A stretch of 64,000 bases of DNA from Diadema setosum (GCA_033980235.1 CM067069.1:22072034-22136033), one strand, 5' to 3'; positions 10,432-24,452 are shown, counted from the stretch's first letter. Notes: generated from the letters alone by a model not told the origin. Program-made: numbers and translations.

Positions 10432-13303
10432 TATGTCACTTCAAAAGGCTGGATGTTATTTCCCATCAGAGTGTTTTCCCCCCTATATTTGAAATACTGT
10501 ACTCAGTAATGCATACCACATGATAGAAGTGGAAGAGAAGTTGCTATGTTTTAATCAAAAATTCCATTCGTGAACTTGATATCAGTCTAAGAGATGCAAT
10601 GAAATACATCAGACGTTTCCTTTAACATGAGATATCAACACCAAATACAAACACACATGAAATTACTTTTTGATGAGATATTTGCATAAAGAAATGTTAA
10701 AAGTCTAGCAATCACTTTGAATGTGATTATCTTGATATTGTTTGTTATATTTCAATGAGCATATATCAAAGTAGATGTATTTAAATTGAATGTTTAAGAA
10801 AGTAAGTTACGCATGGTTGCTAGTAACCATGACTATCACATTTTTCTGTATTTGCATGGACCTAAAATGGCTTTGTAATTTGGTTTAGTCAACTTTATCA
10901 TGGTTAAACAACATTAGAACACAAAGTATGGCCTAAAAGTGACCTCTCAATATGTTTATTCTTTTCTCTGTTTATTATTAATTCCTGATATTTGAATTAT
11001 TATACAACAGTATTGCTCATATGAAGAGAAAACAAGAAATTATAAAAAGAAGAGAGAGCTATCAGTTTTATGTATATGTCGTCACAGTGGCCATAGATGT
11101 TCTGTATAGATATATTTATACAGCACATCATTGCTTGATCTATACAATAGTAGTACATTCTACCTGTATATAGATATATTCCCAGTCCGGAAGAGCACAT
11201 CCTGACATGATATACATGTTGTACAAACTATCAGGGTAAGGGAAATCGCCAAGAAACAACATAAATGAGGTACAGTGGGGATGGTAAATGGGAAGAAATC
11301 ATCTCATGCACATCATGTGACATGTATCTCTATCATCAGCATAATGCAGTGATTACTCTTTCTAATGCTATTGACATGGAAGGCATAAGCTCCTTTTTAT
11401 TGGCAAATGATTGATTTCAGACATTACAGCAGTTGTCCAATGTGTTGCTTGTATCATCCTGTGTAAAATGTTCACACATCTGTCATGGTATTCTTCAATA
11501 ATTTGTTTGTTGCATGATACACCTATCAATATTCACCGTCACCTACAGTCTGTAATGTGTCATGCTGATTTCCTCTTGTACATGAATATTTCCTTCCTGT
11601 TGTGTAAAAATAATTGATGATAAAATTTGTCAGTAAACAATGCCTTGAAATTCCGTACTGTAGGGATTCATCAGTTGATGCTAGTACTTGCTTAGTGAAT
11701 TGCCCCTTTATGTCTGTACTGGCAGTCAGCCATGTCATATTTTTCCACATGCTTAATACTCATTCTTTGTAGTTAACAAAACCCCACCCCTTCTACCAAT
11801 TACAATTGAAATATATATCAAAATTCACTCTTTCCTGCAGCCGAAAATCTAACAGAGTATCCCATATTCCTTTCTACTCCCTAGTGATCGACTACAGGTT
11901 TAACTTACTGGAAGACCTCGGGATGTATGGGATATCTTCGACAACTCAAATGTTTTGGCAAAGATTGGTTCTTTCTCTAGGCAGAAAGTTATATAATGTC
12001 TTTTGATTGGGAAGGTGGTTAATCATCTCAAAAAGACTTTTGTGCAAGCAAAGGAGAGCAAGATTTGTCAACAAATGATCTGATCTGCACCTGTCTCGTA
12101 TGTCTTCAAATTCCGCTAGAATTATATTCAGGTGACCTGTATTCGTCAGCAACATATCCTCAAAAGTTGTCATGAAATGTTTGTGATTGGAATATTGCAT
12201 ATGTCATCGAAATTCCTTGTTGGTGATACTTCATGGGAGATTGTGCAAAAAGAGTTTCCTGAAAGGAGAACACCCATGTCCATATCACACCTGAAATAAA
12301 CTGAGAAAAACTTGTGAGACAAAGCCACGTAGTGTAGTATTTATATGAGTATATTTTGCCTGAGGTTGATGACACACTGATTAAAAGTAGATAAAAGAAA
12401 AGAATCATCTACTAAAGGTGAAAATGACTGTTTAATCATGCTCCTACATCACTTCAATCTCCCTCTTTCTCACTCATCATTACTGAATACCATTCCAAAT
12501 GAATTTCATATTGGAATCTTGCAATTTAGACATTTAAGGTGGAAGCGTGCATAATGTTTCCTAATTAGATATGAATCATTGTCTATAAATTTGTAGATCT
12601 GTGTGATGTCTCTTGAATAATACTCTATAGATCATCATAATCCATGTTTTTTTTTTTTTTTTTTCAGCAGCCATGCCAGCTGACCTTATTGTGAAGTCGT
12701 TTAGAAACAAATTCAGGACCAGAGCCTTGTACATACAAGACTAGCGTGTTTAGTACCATGCAAAGAAAAAAAAAATAAAACTAGAAAAAAAATTATAATT
12801 ATAATTGTAATTATGATAATGAAATAAAATAAAATGATAAATGAATAAAACATACAAACAAATAGCACCTGTCATGGCAATAGCTGATAAGGTGTTGGCT
12901 GTTTGTTTTATATTTACTATTATTTCATATTTTATATTGAGAACTACATGTAATTTGAGTGTTTTTGCAGCAGGTATAGCTCTTGTAGCTTTAATAGTGC
13001 TGTATTGAATCACTCGCAGTTGCTTAAGAAAGGAAAAAAAAGGATTACTGTCCAATTGAATTGGCATCATTTGATGTAACCATTTGATGCTAACCATAGT
13101 TATTGATATTGATTTGTTTGCTACAGATACATTGTGTGACAACTTCACGTAGTGCACTGAGTGTGTCACAGCCTGGGTTTAGATTGTCTTGTACAAATCA
13201 CCCTCTGATCATTAACCTTCATGCTCTGTAAACGTATGCACAGAAAGCAAATCCCCCCACAATTTTTTAGACATTGCATTTGTCAAGCAATGACAAATCT
13301 AAT
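10432..13303. other. Intergenic AT-rich DNA
   Basis: No gene, repeat family or coding similarity recognised. There is a near-palindrome CATGGTTGCTAGTAACCATG at about 10812-10831, a T-run at 12647-12664, and A/T-rich low complexity at 12765-12850. Confidence 0.5.
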
Positions 13304-13535
13304 GGGGGCACTGTGGCATAGTTGATAAGACTCAAGAATTCCAATCGGAGGACCCAAGTTCAATTCCTGCCCATGGACAAGATGTTTTTACCCACCATGT
13401 CCATCTTGACCCAGGTGTACAAATGGGTATGTTGCAATGCTAGGGTATAATAATGACAAGACCCTCTGGTTGAGCAGTGGTAACATTGTTGAGGCTACCC
13501 TGGATAAAGGAGACCATATAATCATAATTATTATT
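13304..13535 (+). mobile_element. tRNA-derived SINE
   Basis: The head GGGGGCACTGTGGCATAGTTG looks like a tRNA 5' half with an A box (TGGCATAGTTGATAAGA). It is followed about 40 nt later by a B-box-like AAGTTCAATTCCTG, the arrangement of an internal RNA polymerase III promoter. A non-tRNA body follows (GTTGAGGCTACCCTGGATAA) and the 3' end is AATCATAATTATTATTA. The anticodon region is not intact, so this is not a tRNA gene. Confidence 0.65.
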
Positions 13536-13539
13536 ACCT

Positions 13540-15364
13540 ATGAAGATTTATTTGTCAGCCAGTTAATATCAAATTTGTGTAATTGGGAGTAGTTTTGATA
13601 GTATCCAGTGTCTTTGCATAACACTCTGATCATTGCTGATGAACAAAAAGTAACGAACTTTTTATTTTCTCAGTAGGACCAGCCTGTCATTAAACTAACA
13701 TTCTGTATGCATGTGTGTCAGATTGTCAAATTGTTCTGCACTTCCATCTGCCTGTGTGGTCATTTTAATATTTGCATGTCCATGTTATAGTTTCACTAGT
13801 CAAATCATCATGGGGAGGAGTGCCAACTAACACTTGGAAGTATTTCCCATTCTAACATTCTGTGCTCATGTAGAATGAACTGCTTATAGTTGAAACTTTA
13901 CCAAAATACATTGGTATTCACATTGCATTCGAACAGGTAATTTGTTACAGGGCCACTCTGTGCTCATATCTAATCAAACCATTTTGTTTGAACTATGGAA
14001 ATGTTTTCAGACACTTCCCCTGCAAGGCCATCAAGATCCTCGTTTTTCCCTTCTAGGCTTCCCTGCAAGGTGTTTGCTTCCGTAGCATCACTTATTCATC
14101 AAGAAAACATATCAAATTCTATTTCATGGTCTGTCTATAATGTGGACAAAGAAAAAATTAATTAGTCTCATTGCCACTGCCAACTGGGAAAATACAATTG
14201 ACTCACTTCTTCATACATTCTACTTTGATGCTCGATGAAAATGACGGTACTATGAAGTAAGTCCTTCCAGAGAAAATCTCCTGACAAAATGGCATAATTG
14301 TATTGCATTGTGTTCTGTGCGCTTAAGCCATTTATTTAAGAATTGTTTCAGCCTTCATTTCTGTATATGAATATGCAGTGGACTCACGGGCAAGGTAGAG
14401 TCATACTTATGAAAGTTATCCTATAAAATTATTTTGTTATTGGTGCTGTTGTTCATGGTTTTGTTTAATGTTATTCCAATGTCCAAGGGAATTGAGGACA
14501 CAGAGACAGATTTCAGCGCAGTCATAAAGTCCTTGCTTTGGTAATGCTACAATTTTATCAGTGACCGTCTATTTGATTTGGACAGCATTCAGAGAGATTG
14601 CTGCAATTATCACAGCCAAAAGCAATACCAGTCTGAGGAAGGATTGCATTTGTTGCATGGAATGATAAATTTTCCAGTGGCTCTTGCCATAAACAAAGCT
14701 TTCATTGAAAGTCCAAATTTTACAACAAACCATAGATAACTTGCATCAGATTTTTTCTTTTTAAAATTGTGATCACTATTGACAATATTTGTCTGTCTTG
14801 TAAATGTATTGATAGCAAATTCAGATGTTGAACGATGTTGCAGGGTCTATTCAGAGTTTGAACTTGTCATTACATTAAATGTAGCACAGAATTGTGACTT
14901 GTGTAATAAATGTATACAGAACTATAGCTTGCTACATGAAATACATGTATTGCAATACATTTGTACAAATTGCAGTTTATAGCATTTATACGAGTAAGTT
15001 TTAATGACTATGGGTGTATGTGAAGAGGCTCACTGAAACGGTTTTTGAGAAGTGACAAATGATGTTAACATGATCTTACAATTTCAAATGCTACCTATGA
15101 TTGTCTCACCAGACGAAAAGCCGGTTTTATACTCTGTGATGTTTATACACTGTTGATGCCCTTCTCGCTGTCAACTGTCAAGTTATGCTTGTAAATATTT
15201 TCAGAATATAAACTGTATCAGACATTTGTAACTTATTGATTTGTATGGTTTTGCTTCTTTGTCACTGACATGTATTTTCCATAGATGAATAAGCTGAAAC
15301 ATTCAAATTAATGAAATTTTTGCATCAAGTTGTTTTCATTGCCACTGATTGACAAATGCAAGTT
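13540..15364. other. Intergenic AT-rich DNA
   Basis: Nothing recognised on either strand; only short AT-rich reading frames. Confidence 0.5.
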
Positions 15365-15907
15365 TGTTTACTTGTTTTTATTTCTGCATTCAATCAGATA
15401 CAATTTGAATACAAATTTCAAAAAGTACAAAGACAAAGAATAGCAAGTGCAGTGAAATAAATCAATAACAGTACACAAATAGATACACTTAGGTGATTGC
15501 ATTGAGCAATGTAGATACACAGAAACATAAAATACAATGTAAAATGTACAGTATTTTTCAGTAAACAACAGAGATCATTGAATGCCAGAGACCACCACTG
15601 TAAGCGATTAAGCTTGAAATGGATGGAGGCCTCATAAAAGGACTATCCAATGACACAACTCTCTTGGAGGAAAGTGATGAGGTGGGTGCAGTGCAGTTGC
15701 AGGTGTGATTGCAAGATGCAGTTGAAGGAAGAAAATAGAGATTGACAAAAAAATGGCAATTATTTACCATAAATATTTGTTATCTTGATTAGTTTGGAGA
15801 ATATGATTGTATCAAATATCGTTTTTGTGAAGCTTTCAAAGAATAAATACTTGAGCAAGACTTCATATTGTCCGGGAGATTATTCCAAATGTCCGGACTC
15901 GAATGTC

Positions 15908-17506
15908 TTATAGATTTACAGTATGTGTCACTAATAATTTGGGATTCAAAAGATGGAAATTTCTACCTATACGAGTAGGGTACGAATGGACAGAAGTATT
16001 AAACCTAAACATGTTATTAAACGATGGAAGTTGATCATGAATATATTTAAACAGAATTAATGCTACTTGAAATATATTCAAATCAAAAACCTTCAATGTT
16101 TTAAGTTCATGAAATAAAGAATCAGTATGAGCCAGAAAATGCGATCCTGTACAAATACGTATAACTTTCTTTTGTAAATTTGAAAATAGAATTTATTTTG
16201 GTAGAGCCGCAAGTTCCCCATACAACATTGCAATAACTTATATATGGGAGAATTAAGGAATTATATAATAGAAGTAAAGTTGAACGAGGAAAAAAGAACT
16301 TCAGCTTGAAAATAATCCCTATATTTTTAGAAATACATGTAACATGATGCAAATGCTTATTCCAAGTCAAACTTTCATCTATATATACTCCCAAAAATTT
16401 TGAATTTGTTTTCTTTTCTAATGGGATATCATCAATGTATTGTATCAGCATATCTACATTACGAGAATGAAGTTTAAAATAAATGAAATGAGTCTTTTTT
16501 TTATATTCAAAGAAAGTTTATTGGACTTAAGCCAATTTGATACTTTACTAATTCCAATATTTAAAGTATCATTTAAAATCTTAAGATCTTTATGAGAATA
16601 AAATATGTTGGTATCATCAGCAAATAAAACAAGAGAAGAGAGGATGTGTTAATGATATCATTGACATAAAGAAGGAATAATAGTGGGCGCAGAATTGAGC
16701 CTTGAGGAACACCACATTTGAATAAAAGGGGATCAGATTCATAACCATAATTATTGTCTTAGATAATCTTTAAGCCATAAAAGTGCTTGACCCCGAATAC
16801 CATAATGACTAAGTTTGGAGAGTAGAATAGAATGGTCAAGAGTGTCGAATGCCTTACTCAAATCACAAAATATACGTGCAACATGTTCTTTATTTGCAAT
16901 AGCACTCGTAATTTTATCATAAATTTGTATCAATGCTAAATCAGTGGAATAATTCTTTCTGAAACCATATTGATTGGGAATAAGTAAATCATAATGATAA
17001 ATTTAAGAAGTCTACTACATGTAGAAACAATTTTTTTCTAAAATTTGGATATACTAGGCAACAAAGAAATGGGACGATAATTGCTAATTTCATGAGGATC
17101 ATCTTTTTTATGAATAGGATTGACTTTAGCTATTTTCAGCAGATCTGGAAAAAATACCTCATGATAAAGAAAGATTAACTATTTCTTTCAAAAGCGTCAT
17201 ACTTATTTTATCAAAACCACAAGATTTGGAACTATTTAAAGATTTGGTGATATTAATAATTTCACTGGGACTTGTTGGGTTGAAATAAAAAGACTCTTGA
17301 TTTTGGTCAAAAAGATAATCTGTAAAATGAGCAGAAGTATTGCTAATTTTAGTAGCAAGTTCCGGACCGATGTTAACGAAAAATGAGTTAAATGAGTTTG
17401 CATACGTATTGGGATCATTTATTTTGATGCCGTTTAATGTGATATTATCCGTTGGCGGAGAATCAGGCTTTTTACCGAGGACCTCTGATGATTTTCCATG
17501 TTGCAA
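15908..17506 (-). pseudogene. LINE reverse transcriptase domain, frameshifted
   Basis: Fragments in different frames together cover an RT: 17506-17159 (FNSFFVNIGPELATKI, SLNSSKSCGFDKIS), about 17150-17000 (NYRPISLLPS), 16933-16751 (FCDLSKAFDTLDH), about 16720-16600 (GVPQGSILRPLLFLLYVNDI and FADDT), 16451-16122 (FLGVYIDESLTWNKH) and 16096-15908 (C-terminal tail). The breaks are simple frameshifts and stops. Confidence 0.8.
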
Positions 17507-17671
17507 TTACGGGATAAACGAATCGATTTTGTCAATCTATTTCGATAAACTTTATACATATTCAAATTAAATTCAGTTGGGTTATGAATGTGTAACTCAT
17601 ACCAAAAAAAAAATACGAGTGTTTATAGATTTCAAAATACCTTTTGTAATCCAAGGATTTCTTGGTTTACT

Positions 17672-18652
17672 TCAGTTATTTTTTATTCTACATAAATGAA
17701 TATTATTTTCATAATAATACAACAATTTATCATTAAAACATTTATATGCCAAATTAACATTATTAATACTATAAATATCTGTCCATTCCTCTAAAAATAA
17801 ATTCTGTTTCAGCAATTCTACATTGCGTTTTGATTCTTTACAATACCATATTTTATCAAATAATTTGTTACAACCCAATTTACGTTCACAAATTGAGAAT
17901 ATTGGTAAATAATCAGAAACTTCAGAACATAATATACCCCTCGTAATTGTATTATTATATACATTCGAAAAATTATCAATCTGAGTTGATGAGTGCGGAT
18001 TTATCCTGGTGGGTTTATTGATAATCGACACAAAACCATATGATTACATTAAATGCATAAAATTAAGGGAATTATTGTTATCAGATGTGGGGGAAAAATT
18101 TATGTTGAAATCACCAAAAATAAAAACATGTTTACTTTCATTGCCTATCTTATGGAGATATAAATCCAATTCATCGCAAAATAATTCACAGTTCAGATCA
18201 GGGGGTTGATAAATTAAACCTAGAGTAACATTTTTAGAAATTGGGTTATCAATTTCAATGAATAACGTTTCTGCATATCTTAATGTGATTTCGGAACGGA
18301 TTTTGAACTTTAAATTTTGTGCAATGTAAAACGCAACACCGCCACCCCTTTTTCCTTGACGATCAGCCCTAACTAATTTATAATTGGGTAAATTAAAGAT
18401 ATCTGGGGAGTTTTGATGTAACCAAGTTTCACTTATTCCAATAACAGAAAATTCAAAATTGTTTAAAGAGTGCAAAAGATTTTCCAAATATTCAAAATTT
18501 TTATTCAAACTCCTAGAGTTTATATGAAGAAGTGAAATATTATCTGGACTATACGGTATAATATCATTGAATTCAAGGGGTGTGTAATATTTACTGTCGT
18601 GCATAGGCATAACGTCAGCAAGAATATCGGGAGTATTCACCTGTGACGCCAT
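17672..18652 (-). pseudogene. LINE endonuclease domain, broken by one stop
   Basis: From the ATG at 18652 the frame encodes an exonuclease-endonuclease-phosphatase fold: LLHINSRSLNKN, SVIGISETWL (catalytic Glu), NYKLVRADRQGKRGGGVAFY, FIFGDFNIN, and, past a stop, the SDYLPIF motif where SDH is usual. A single TAA at 18044-18046 interrupts the same frame, which reopens and runs to 17672. The start context ACAAAATGG is good. Confidence 0.8.
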
Positions 18653-19061
18653 TTTGTAATACAGAAATGTAAATTACCGGAGATTTGAAAGACAACAACT
18701 GCATAGGTGCTGATGTGCATTTTGCAAGTGCATACTACTGTGCAGGTGTGTGTACAAAGTGCAAATGTGTGTGGGGTTTCAATATACAATACAAAATTCG
18801 ATACAATTAGACCCATCTTGGTCACAGTTGCAATAATTACTCAATTACAACAGATCACCAGGGGATAGCCGAACCACCCAGTATGAGGGTGTTGTGTTTT
18901 AAAACTTCATTGGCTCGCCTTTATTGGATAAGCAGTTTTCAGCAGCTTTTTTTGCTACACTACAAATCAGAGATATGGTTCACACTTTTGATGAGATATT
19001 CGATTTTTTATTTTATTAAAAGAGTAAGGAGTAAGAAAAATATAAGCTAGTACATGTATTC
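18653..19061. other. LINE 5' leader or flank
   Basis: Upstream of the endonuclease start on the minus strand. It may include the LINE 5'UTR; no boundary or target duplication could be seen. Confidence 0.3.
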
Positions 19062-19227
19062 AGAAAAATGTGAGGGGATGGACTGTGCGGGGATACCACC
19101 CCCCCCCCCCCCACACACACACACACACACACGAAGGAGATTTTGCATTTTCACACCTTAAATTCAGAGATCTGGTACACACTTCTGGTGATAGTATTAT
19201 GTTCGGTAGAGAGTACAAAAAATATAG

Positions 19228-19270
<43 letters not shown>

Positions 19271-20869
19271 GTACATATAATATTATATATGTACATACCG
19301 TATGTGCAAAAAAAAAAAAAATACTACGGGACCCTCCACAAAGATAACTCTAAAAATAGTGAATCAATCCAAATACAATTTCAGAGTATGAAACTATAAC
19401 TTACTACCCACATCTTACAGAAAACCTCATCCGATTTGCTTCAGTGGTCAACGAGAAATTAGGAGTTTTGTAGAGCATGTCACGAATCCCTTCCCTCCAA
19501 ATATATTCATTGTGTTCACACATTATGCAGTTACAAGAGCATCCAAGAGTGTTTAACTTGGAAGAATCACTCATGACATGCGTTAATACAGTGATCCACA
19601 TGTCTCTGTGACCATTCAACCAAATTGAATGGGGTTTTATGCATAATATAGCTGAGATTTTATATTCTAAGAACCTGACGTAGCATTTAGACGGTAAAAT
19701 CATATTGGAAGTTATCAATGCGAAAAACCGATTGTGATTTTTGGGGGGACATTATTTTGTGTGTAAGGGGATAGTGTGGGAGAGGAGACAGCCCCTTTCC
19801 ACACGAGGAAGATTTTGCATTTTTCTATCTGAAATGCACAGATATGGTGCACACTTTGGATGGAATGTTAAATTTTTGTTTCTATATAATAAAAAATATT
19901 GATCAAAATAAGACTATAGTATACAGTTTAGGACTATGTTAAGGGATGTTGTGGGAACTAGGGGGTATAGTGGGAGGGGGATAACCCTTCCTACGTCATG
20001 AGCGAGGGTCTTTTTTTTTTATTGCTAGTCAATGATCTAGTACACATTTTTGGTGTTTGCAGGATGTTTGGAAAGTCTGATCCTCAAAGATTATAATAAA
20101 GTTATAGTCTCTGTATCACCTCTATCAACTTTATCAACTCTTCAAACACGAAGAAGCTTTTGCATTATTAGAACTGAAATGATAATATTATGACAATATG
20201 TCCTTTGCACATTATTTTTTGACTGAGAATATTGGACATTGTCAATCAAAAACTAGGATATACTAAATCTATGTAAGGAAACCGAGCTTCGGAAGGGTTC
20301 ATTGGAAAGGAGTATGATCCTCTCTTTTTATTATAAGAGAACTTTGGTATTTTGTAAGTGAAAGATCTCATGATACTTTTTGATGAAATATTAGGGAATT
20401 TGTCAATCAACAAAGTGTACAAACAGGGGCGTCGATCCGTTTTCAAAACGGGGGGGGGGGGGGGGGGGAGGGCAAAACTTTGATGGAGCTAGAAGATCTG
20501 TGCGAGGGAGCAGAGCGACCGAGCTTGATGGGAAGAGTGTGGGAGGGGGTGTGGGGTTTAGATTGGCAGACTTCAAAATGTTTCATCTAAAAGAATTTTT
20601 CATCTTAATTCTATATAACAATGCAAAAGTCCCCCTCGCCCCCTATGCAGGGACGTCGATCCTGGAGGACGGGGGTAGGGGAGAGCAAAAATGTAATTTT
20701 GTTCCCCATTGATTCCCGAAATGAGGAAAATTTTCTCAGTGCTTTTATAGAAAACTGTCCAAATATTCAATCCAAAGTGTGCAACAGATTGCTGAATTTC
20801 AAATTCTGAAATGAAAAATCTCTCAAGCGTGGGAGGGGGTACCCCTTCCAACCCCGTCCCCGCTCGGCC
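19062..20869. repeat. Fragments of a G/C-run dispersed repeat (repeat C)
   Basis: Several degenerate pieces share TGCACCAGATCGCTGAATTT, GAAAATGCAAAATCTTC, GTGGGAGGGGGATACCCCT and CGCTCGCTTCGCTCCCTC-like blocks with long C or G runs. Pieces are seen at about 19062-19215, 19740-19870, 19930-20080, 20420-20530 and 20640-20869. A (CA)n tract lies at 19112-19132 and a (TA)n tract at 19215-19266. Small reading frames here translate homopolymers and are not genes. Confidence 0.6.
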
Positions 20870-21993
20870 TGTTACGACCACAATCACTCTGAGAATGATC
20901 GCACAAAAGAAACAATCAACTAATGTTCAGGCGGTTTATTAACAGTGATATTGTGGGTATACAGACTCGTAATCGGTTTTCACATCAGTACAATAATGAT
21001 CAATAGAACAATTACAAATCGGTAATGGAATCACTTACACGTATCTGAAACCAGGTAATCCTTTAATTGAAAAGGTCCAAATGCGATGTTCGATGCACAG
21101 ATGAATGATCCTTGACGCACCGATGAATGATTCCTCCGACGTAACTCCAAAGACGCAGGTTACGATAGTCCACGGTATAATGTTCACAGCGAAACGTGTA
21201 AAATCCAAACGTTATGACGACCACGTCCAGTTGATGCGTTGAATGATGATTCACTTTATAATGTCCAGCGAGGAATCCAGCCCGTCACAGCTTTGCCGTA
21301 ACAATGTCCGTTGACATTAAAATATGGAGTCTATCTCCAACGTAGGCAAATTAATTCTCTGCAGGCAAAATGTCTTCCAGGCCTTATCTCCACAAACACA
21401 GTTTGTATAGCAGGTCAGCAGGTAACACAGGACTGACTATAACAAGTCGCTTCAGATCCAGAAGTGACGTAACTCTCAGAGCAGTGGTGTTAGGTACTCT
21501 GCCTACCTCAGAATTTCTCCGGCTTTTATATCCATTTACCCCTTTCTAGTACATTCTGTAATTTTCTCCAACCTGGGGCCACACACCTGAACATACTAGC
21601 AAGTCCAAATTCCAGGAATCCTAAATGACTCACTGCCTAACTATGTGCATAACATCATTGCCAAAATTAACTACCAATCACATTGGGCAACAGGGACAGT
21701 GCCTCACTCAGCCAAATATGTAAGCACTTCCTAGAATATTCGGGAATGGGTGAAATCATTCTAGATTGAGTGAGCTATAATGTATTTCCTGTCACATGCA
21801 TACATGTACTGTAGCTACATTGTATATACCATGTAGAAAATTCTCCACTGATCTGGTCAGCCTGTATGTACTATATCTATATCATATAGAATGTTCTCCA
21901 TTATTCTGGTCCACCTGTGTACATACACATTAAAACAACCATGCATACAGCCTTGATACATGTACATAACTACTTGTGTGTACATTTGTGACA
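20870..21993 (-). mobile_element. Probable solo LTR
   Basis: The unit starts TGTTACGACC and ends TTTGTGACA, giving TG..CA ends, and is flanked on both sides by GGCC (20866-20869 and 21994-21997), a possible 4-bp target duplication. On the minus strand a TATA-like GGATATAAAAGCCGG occurs near 21523-21537, which suggests minus orientation. No internal domain adjoins. The flanking dispersed repeat does not clearly resume on the right, which lowers confidence. Confidence 0.5.
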
Positions 21994-21997
21994 GGCC

Positions 21998-22261
21998 CTT
22001 TACCTATAATAGACTTAGTACATATAATATTTAGATTTCCAAATGTTGCATTTACGTGTGCATCAAATCTATTACTTCAATTAAGTTCGTTTGTAAATGT
22101 TTGTGGGCTTGTCAATTGTGTTGTTAACTTGTTATAGTCCATTGCATTCTCTTTTTCTTTGTACGTGTACTTACCTGCATGATTGTGAGCAGGTAGTATC
22201 ATAGGATTGTTTATTACATGCTTTGATTTGTGAAGAAAAAAAGTATGTTACATTTTATCAT
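21998..22261. other. Unassigned spacer
   Basis: AT-rich sequence with nothing recognisable. Confidence 0.4.
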
Positions 22262-22928
22262 ATATCCCTCTTCCTCTTTTAATTTACCTTTCCCCCGCTC
22301 GGTTCCCATAAATTGATTTAGACTCTGCACACTGTGGGGATAGACAATTTTCCGAATATTCCACAAAAGTGCGCATCAGATCGTTCTATGTCAATCCTAA
22401 AATTGCAAAAACTCCGCCGTATGGGAGGGGGCTATACCCCTCCCACCCCCTCCCCCTGACAACTTTCATGCATATTTGGGGAGGCCGGTCTATACACAGT
22501 GGTGTCGCACACGCAGAACAAGAGCTGAGATACCACGATTTAGTCATTCAATTATCTGTGAACATTTCTTATTCTTACTTTTTTTGATAGGAAAAAAGAA
22601 AAAACAAAATCTCACCAAAAGTGTGCACCAGATCGCTGAATTTATTGTCTGGAAATGCAAAATCTTCTTCGTGTGGGAGGGGCGGCCCTCTCCCCGCTCC
22701 GACACCCTCCCCCCGCTCATACAGTCTCTCGCCATCACTCCCTCGCACAGATATTTCAACTCAAAGTCCCCCTCCCCAAACGTGAAGACGGATCGACGCC
22801 CCTGCCCCTCCCATTCCATTCTCTCTCTCGGTCGCTTCGCTCTCTCGCATATTTTCCATGTACTAATCGCCCCACCCCGTGACATCATTAAAACGCAACG
22901 ATGCCCCTGGGGATGACTGCTTTAATTG
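22262..22928 (+). repeat. Repeat C fragments
   Basis: Two adjacent pieces with GGGAGGGGGCTATACCCCTC (about 22420) and GTGTGCACCAGATCGCTGAA, CTCGGTCGCTTCGCTCTCTC (22618-22850). The young LTR element is inserted just downstream at 22933. Confidence 0.55.
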
Positions 22929-22932
22929 ACTT

Positions 22933-24452
22933 TGTGGGAAAAATTGATTAATAAATAATGATTTTTGGGTATGTAATAGAGTGTGTGTTGTAGTAATGAA
23001 AGTCAGAAGGTTAACATAACATTACAGCTTCGTTCACACAAACAAAAGGCGTGCTCAATCAATCTCCCTTTTTTTAAGTTTATGATCCACCTGGAGAGCA
23101 GTTCACACAAATGATTGAAACGAGTCAAGTATTCCCTTTTCTGTTTTTATTACAAAAATAATTCTGGTAGTGGTTCAATTCAAAAATATTGCACAAGACG
23201 GAAGAGTGTAATTTTTTGACATCGTAAAACACTCCAAAATCAAGAAATGTGAAAGTTCACACGTACGACATGCATGATGTAGAATGTAACGTTACAGAGT
23301 ACAATGCACAATCAATAAAAATGAGGACATAGTGACATACCAACTAAATGAAAGTCAGTGCGAAGTCCATGCAATAAAGGCAAGTGTATGGCGGATTAAG
23401 TGTCCACAGTTCACGGTCCATTTAACTAAGCGATTTAAGCGTGCCGACTGGTTAAGGTAAGCGAATCGCTGTAGCAGGAGACCAAAATGAAGAACTGGAA
23501 CGGTGACAGAAAAAGGGGCTCGACGAACGGGATCCTGCGGAGCTGAGCGGACGCGATGCGATGAAGAGCTCGATGCGGGGATCGTTCGGAGACTTGATGC
23601 GACACTCCGTCGTACGGGGCTGAAGAGCCATCGGAGGTTGAGATGGATGTCAGCTCTCTACCAGCGCGGTAAGTCGGGCGTTGGCAGGAGGCTAAAGAAA
23701 ACAGTTCGACAGGACAGTGAATCGCCTGGAACGATGGTAGACATAGTTGATCTAGATGCTCAGCCGGACAGCGGGTCGTCCATGGCGGGAGCGATGTTTG
23801 GTGTGCGGTCACTCGACGACAATATCAAGGAAACGTGTCGGAGGACGAATATAAATGAAAGTTCTGTGTCGGAGGCAACAAAACTGCGAAGCTCCATCCC
23901 CGGATCTCTGGTACGGTGCGCAGAGAGGACAGCAGCCGGGTAGAAACTTTAAACAGCCACCGGGCCCATAAAACACAGTTCTATCAAACGTAAAAGGTGA
24001 AAAGGGTGACTCTACCGCAGGTGGTGATCCGGAGGTCGTTCCTCAACGCCGGTTGAAGCGGGAGTGTTTCGATGATGCGAAGGGTCGCGTGACATCTCGC
24101 ACGTGCGATGGGTGACGCGTGAATAGAGGTCGCGATTGGTCAAAAGTAGCGTTAATGATAATAATTACGCACTTCATACGCACTAAAATCTACAGTGATT
24201 GGATTAACACTACATCATGAATAATAAATCTACGTAACGTGTGCTACATTATTGCGACACAACATGACAGTGAACCGGTCTCTGAACCAGATTGCAAAGG
24301 TCAAGCAACTGTACATGGAAATTTCCACTAGCTATGTAAGGCTGGGGAAAATTTTATATTCAATAGTGAAACAGTGACAAATTAAACTAGCCAAAACACA
24401 GGGTAGCTACACACAAAGTAATGAGCGGCTAATCGAGCCACTAGTCACTACA
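22933..24452 (-). repeat. 3' LTR (minus orientation)
   Basis: Compared by eye with the other LTR I find two substitutions (near 23097 and 23379), one single-base deletion (near 23234) and a 7-bp difference at the end, where this copy has CACTAGTCACTACA and the other CACTACA. A GC-rich middle (23400-24100) carries open frames of 146 codons on + and 125 codons on -, both identical in the other LTR. They resemble no protein I know. Confidence 0.88.

Larger units (their letters stand above)
15365..18652 (-). mobile_element. Decayed non-LTR retrotransposon (CR1/L2/Jockey-type LINE)
   Basis: Read on the minus strand, an APE-type endonuclease begins near 18652 and reverse transcriptase motifs follow in order: NYRPISLLPS (about 17080), FCDLSKAFDTLDH (about 16850), GVPQGS (about 16710), FADDT (about 16615) and FLGVYID (about 16390). 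The C-terminal tail ends near 15770, and an AATAAA on the minus strand near 15380 marks the probable 3' end. Several stops and frameshifts break the frame, so it is dead. The motif set fits the CR1/L2/Jockey group; I cannot choose within it. No ORF1 is seen. Confidence 0.85.

Noticed and set aside
12750..13169. 139-codon minus-strand frame
   Set aside because: Low-complexity YNYNYN and FFFF stretches come from A/T-rich sequence; no homology.
13304..13400. Functional tRNA gene
   Set aside because: The A and B boxes are degenerate, no cloverleaf with an anticodon arm is evident and a SINE body follows.
22655..22916. Pro/Ser-rich small proteins near the C-runs
   Set aside because: Translations of repeat C homopolymer tracts on both strands.
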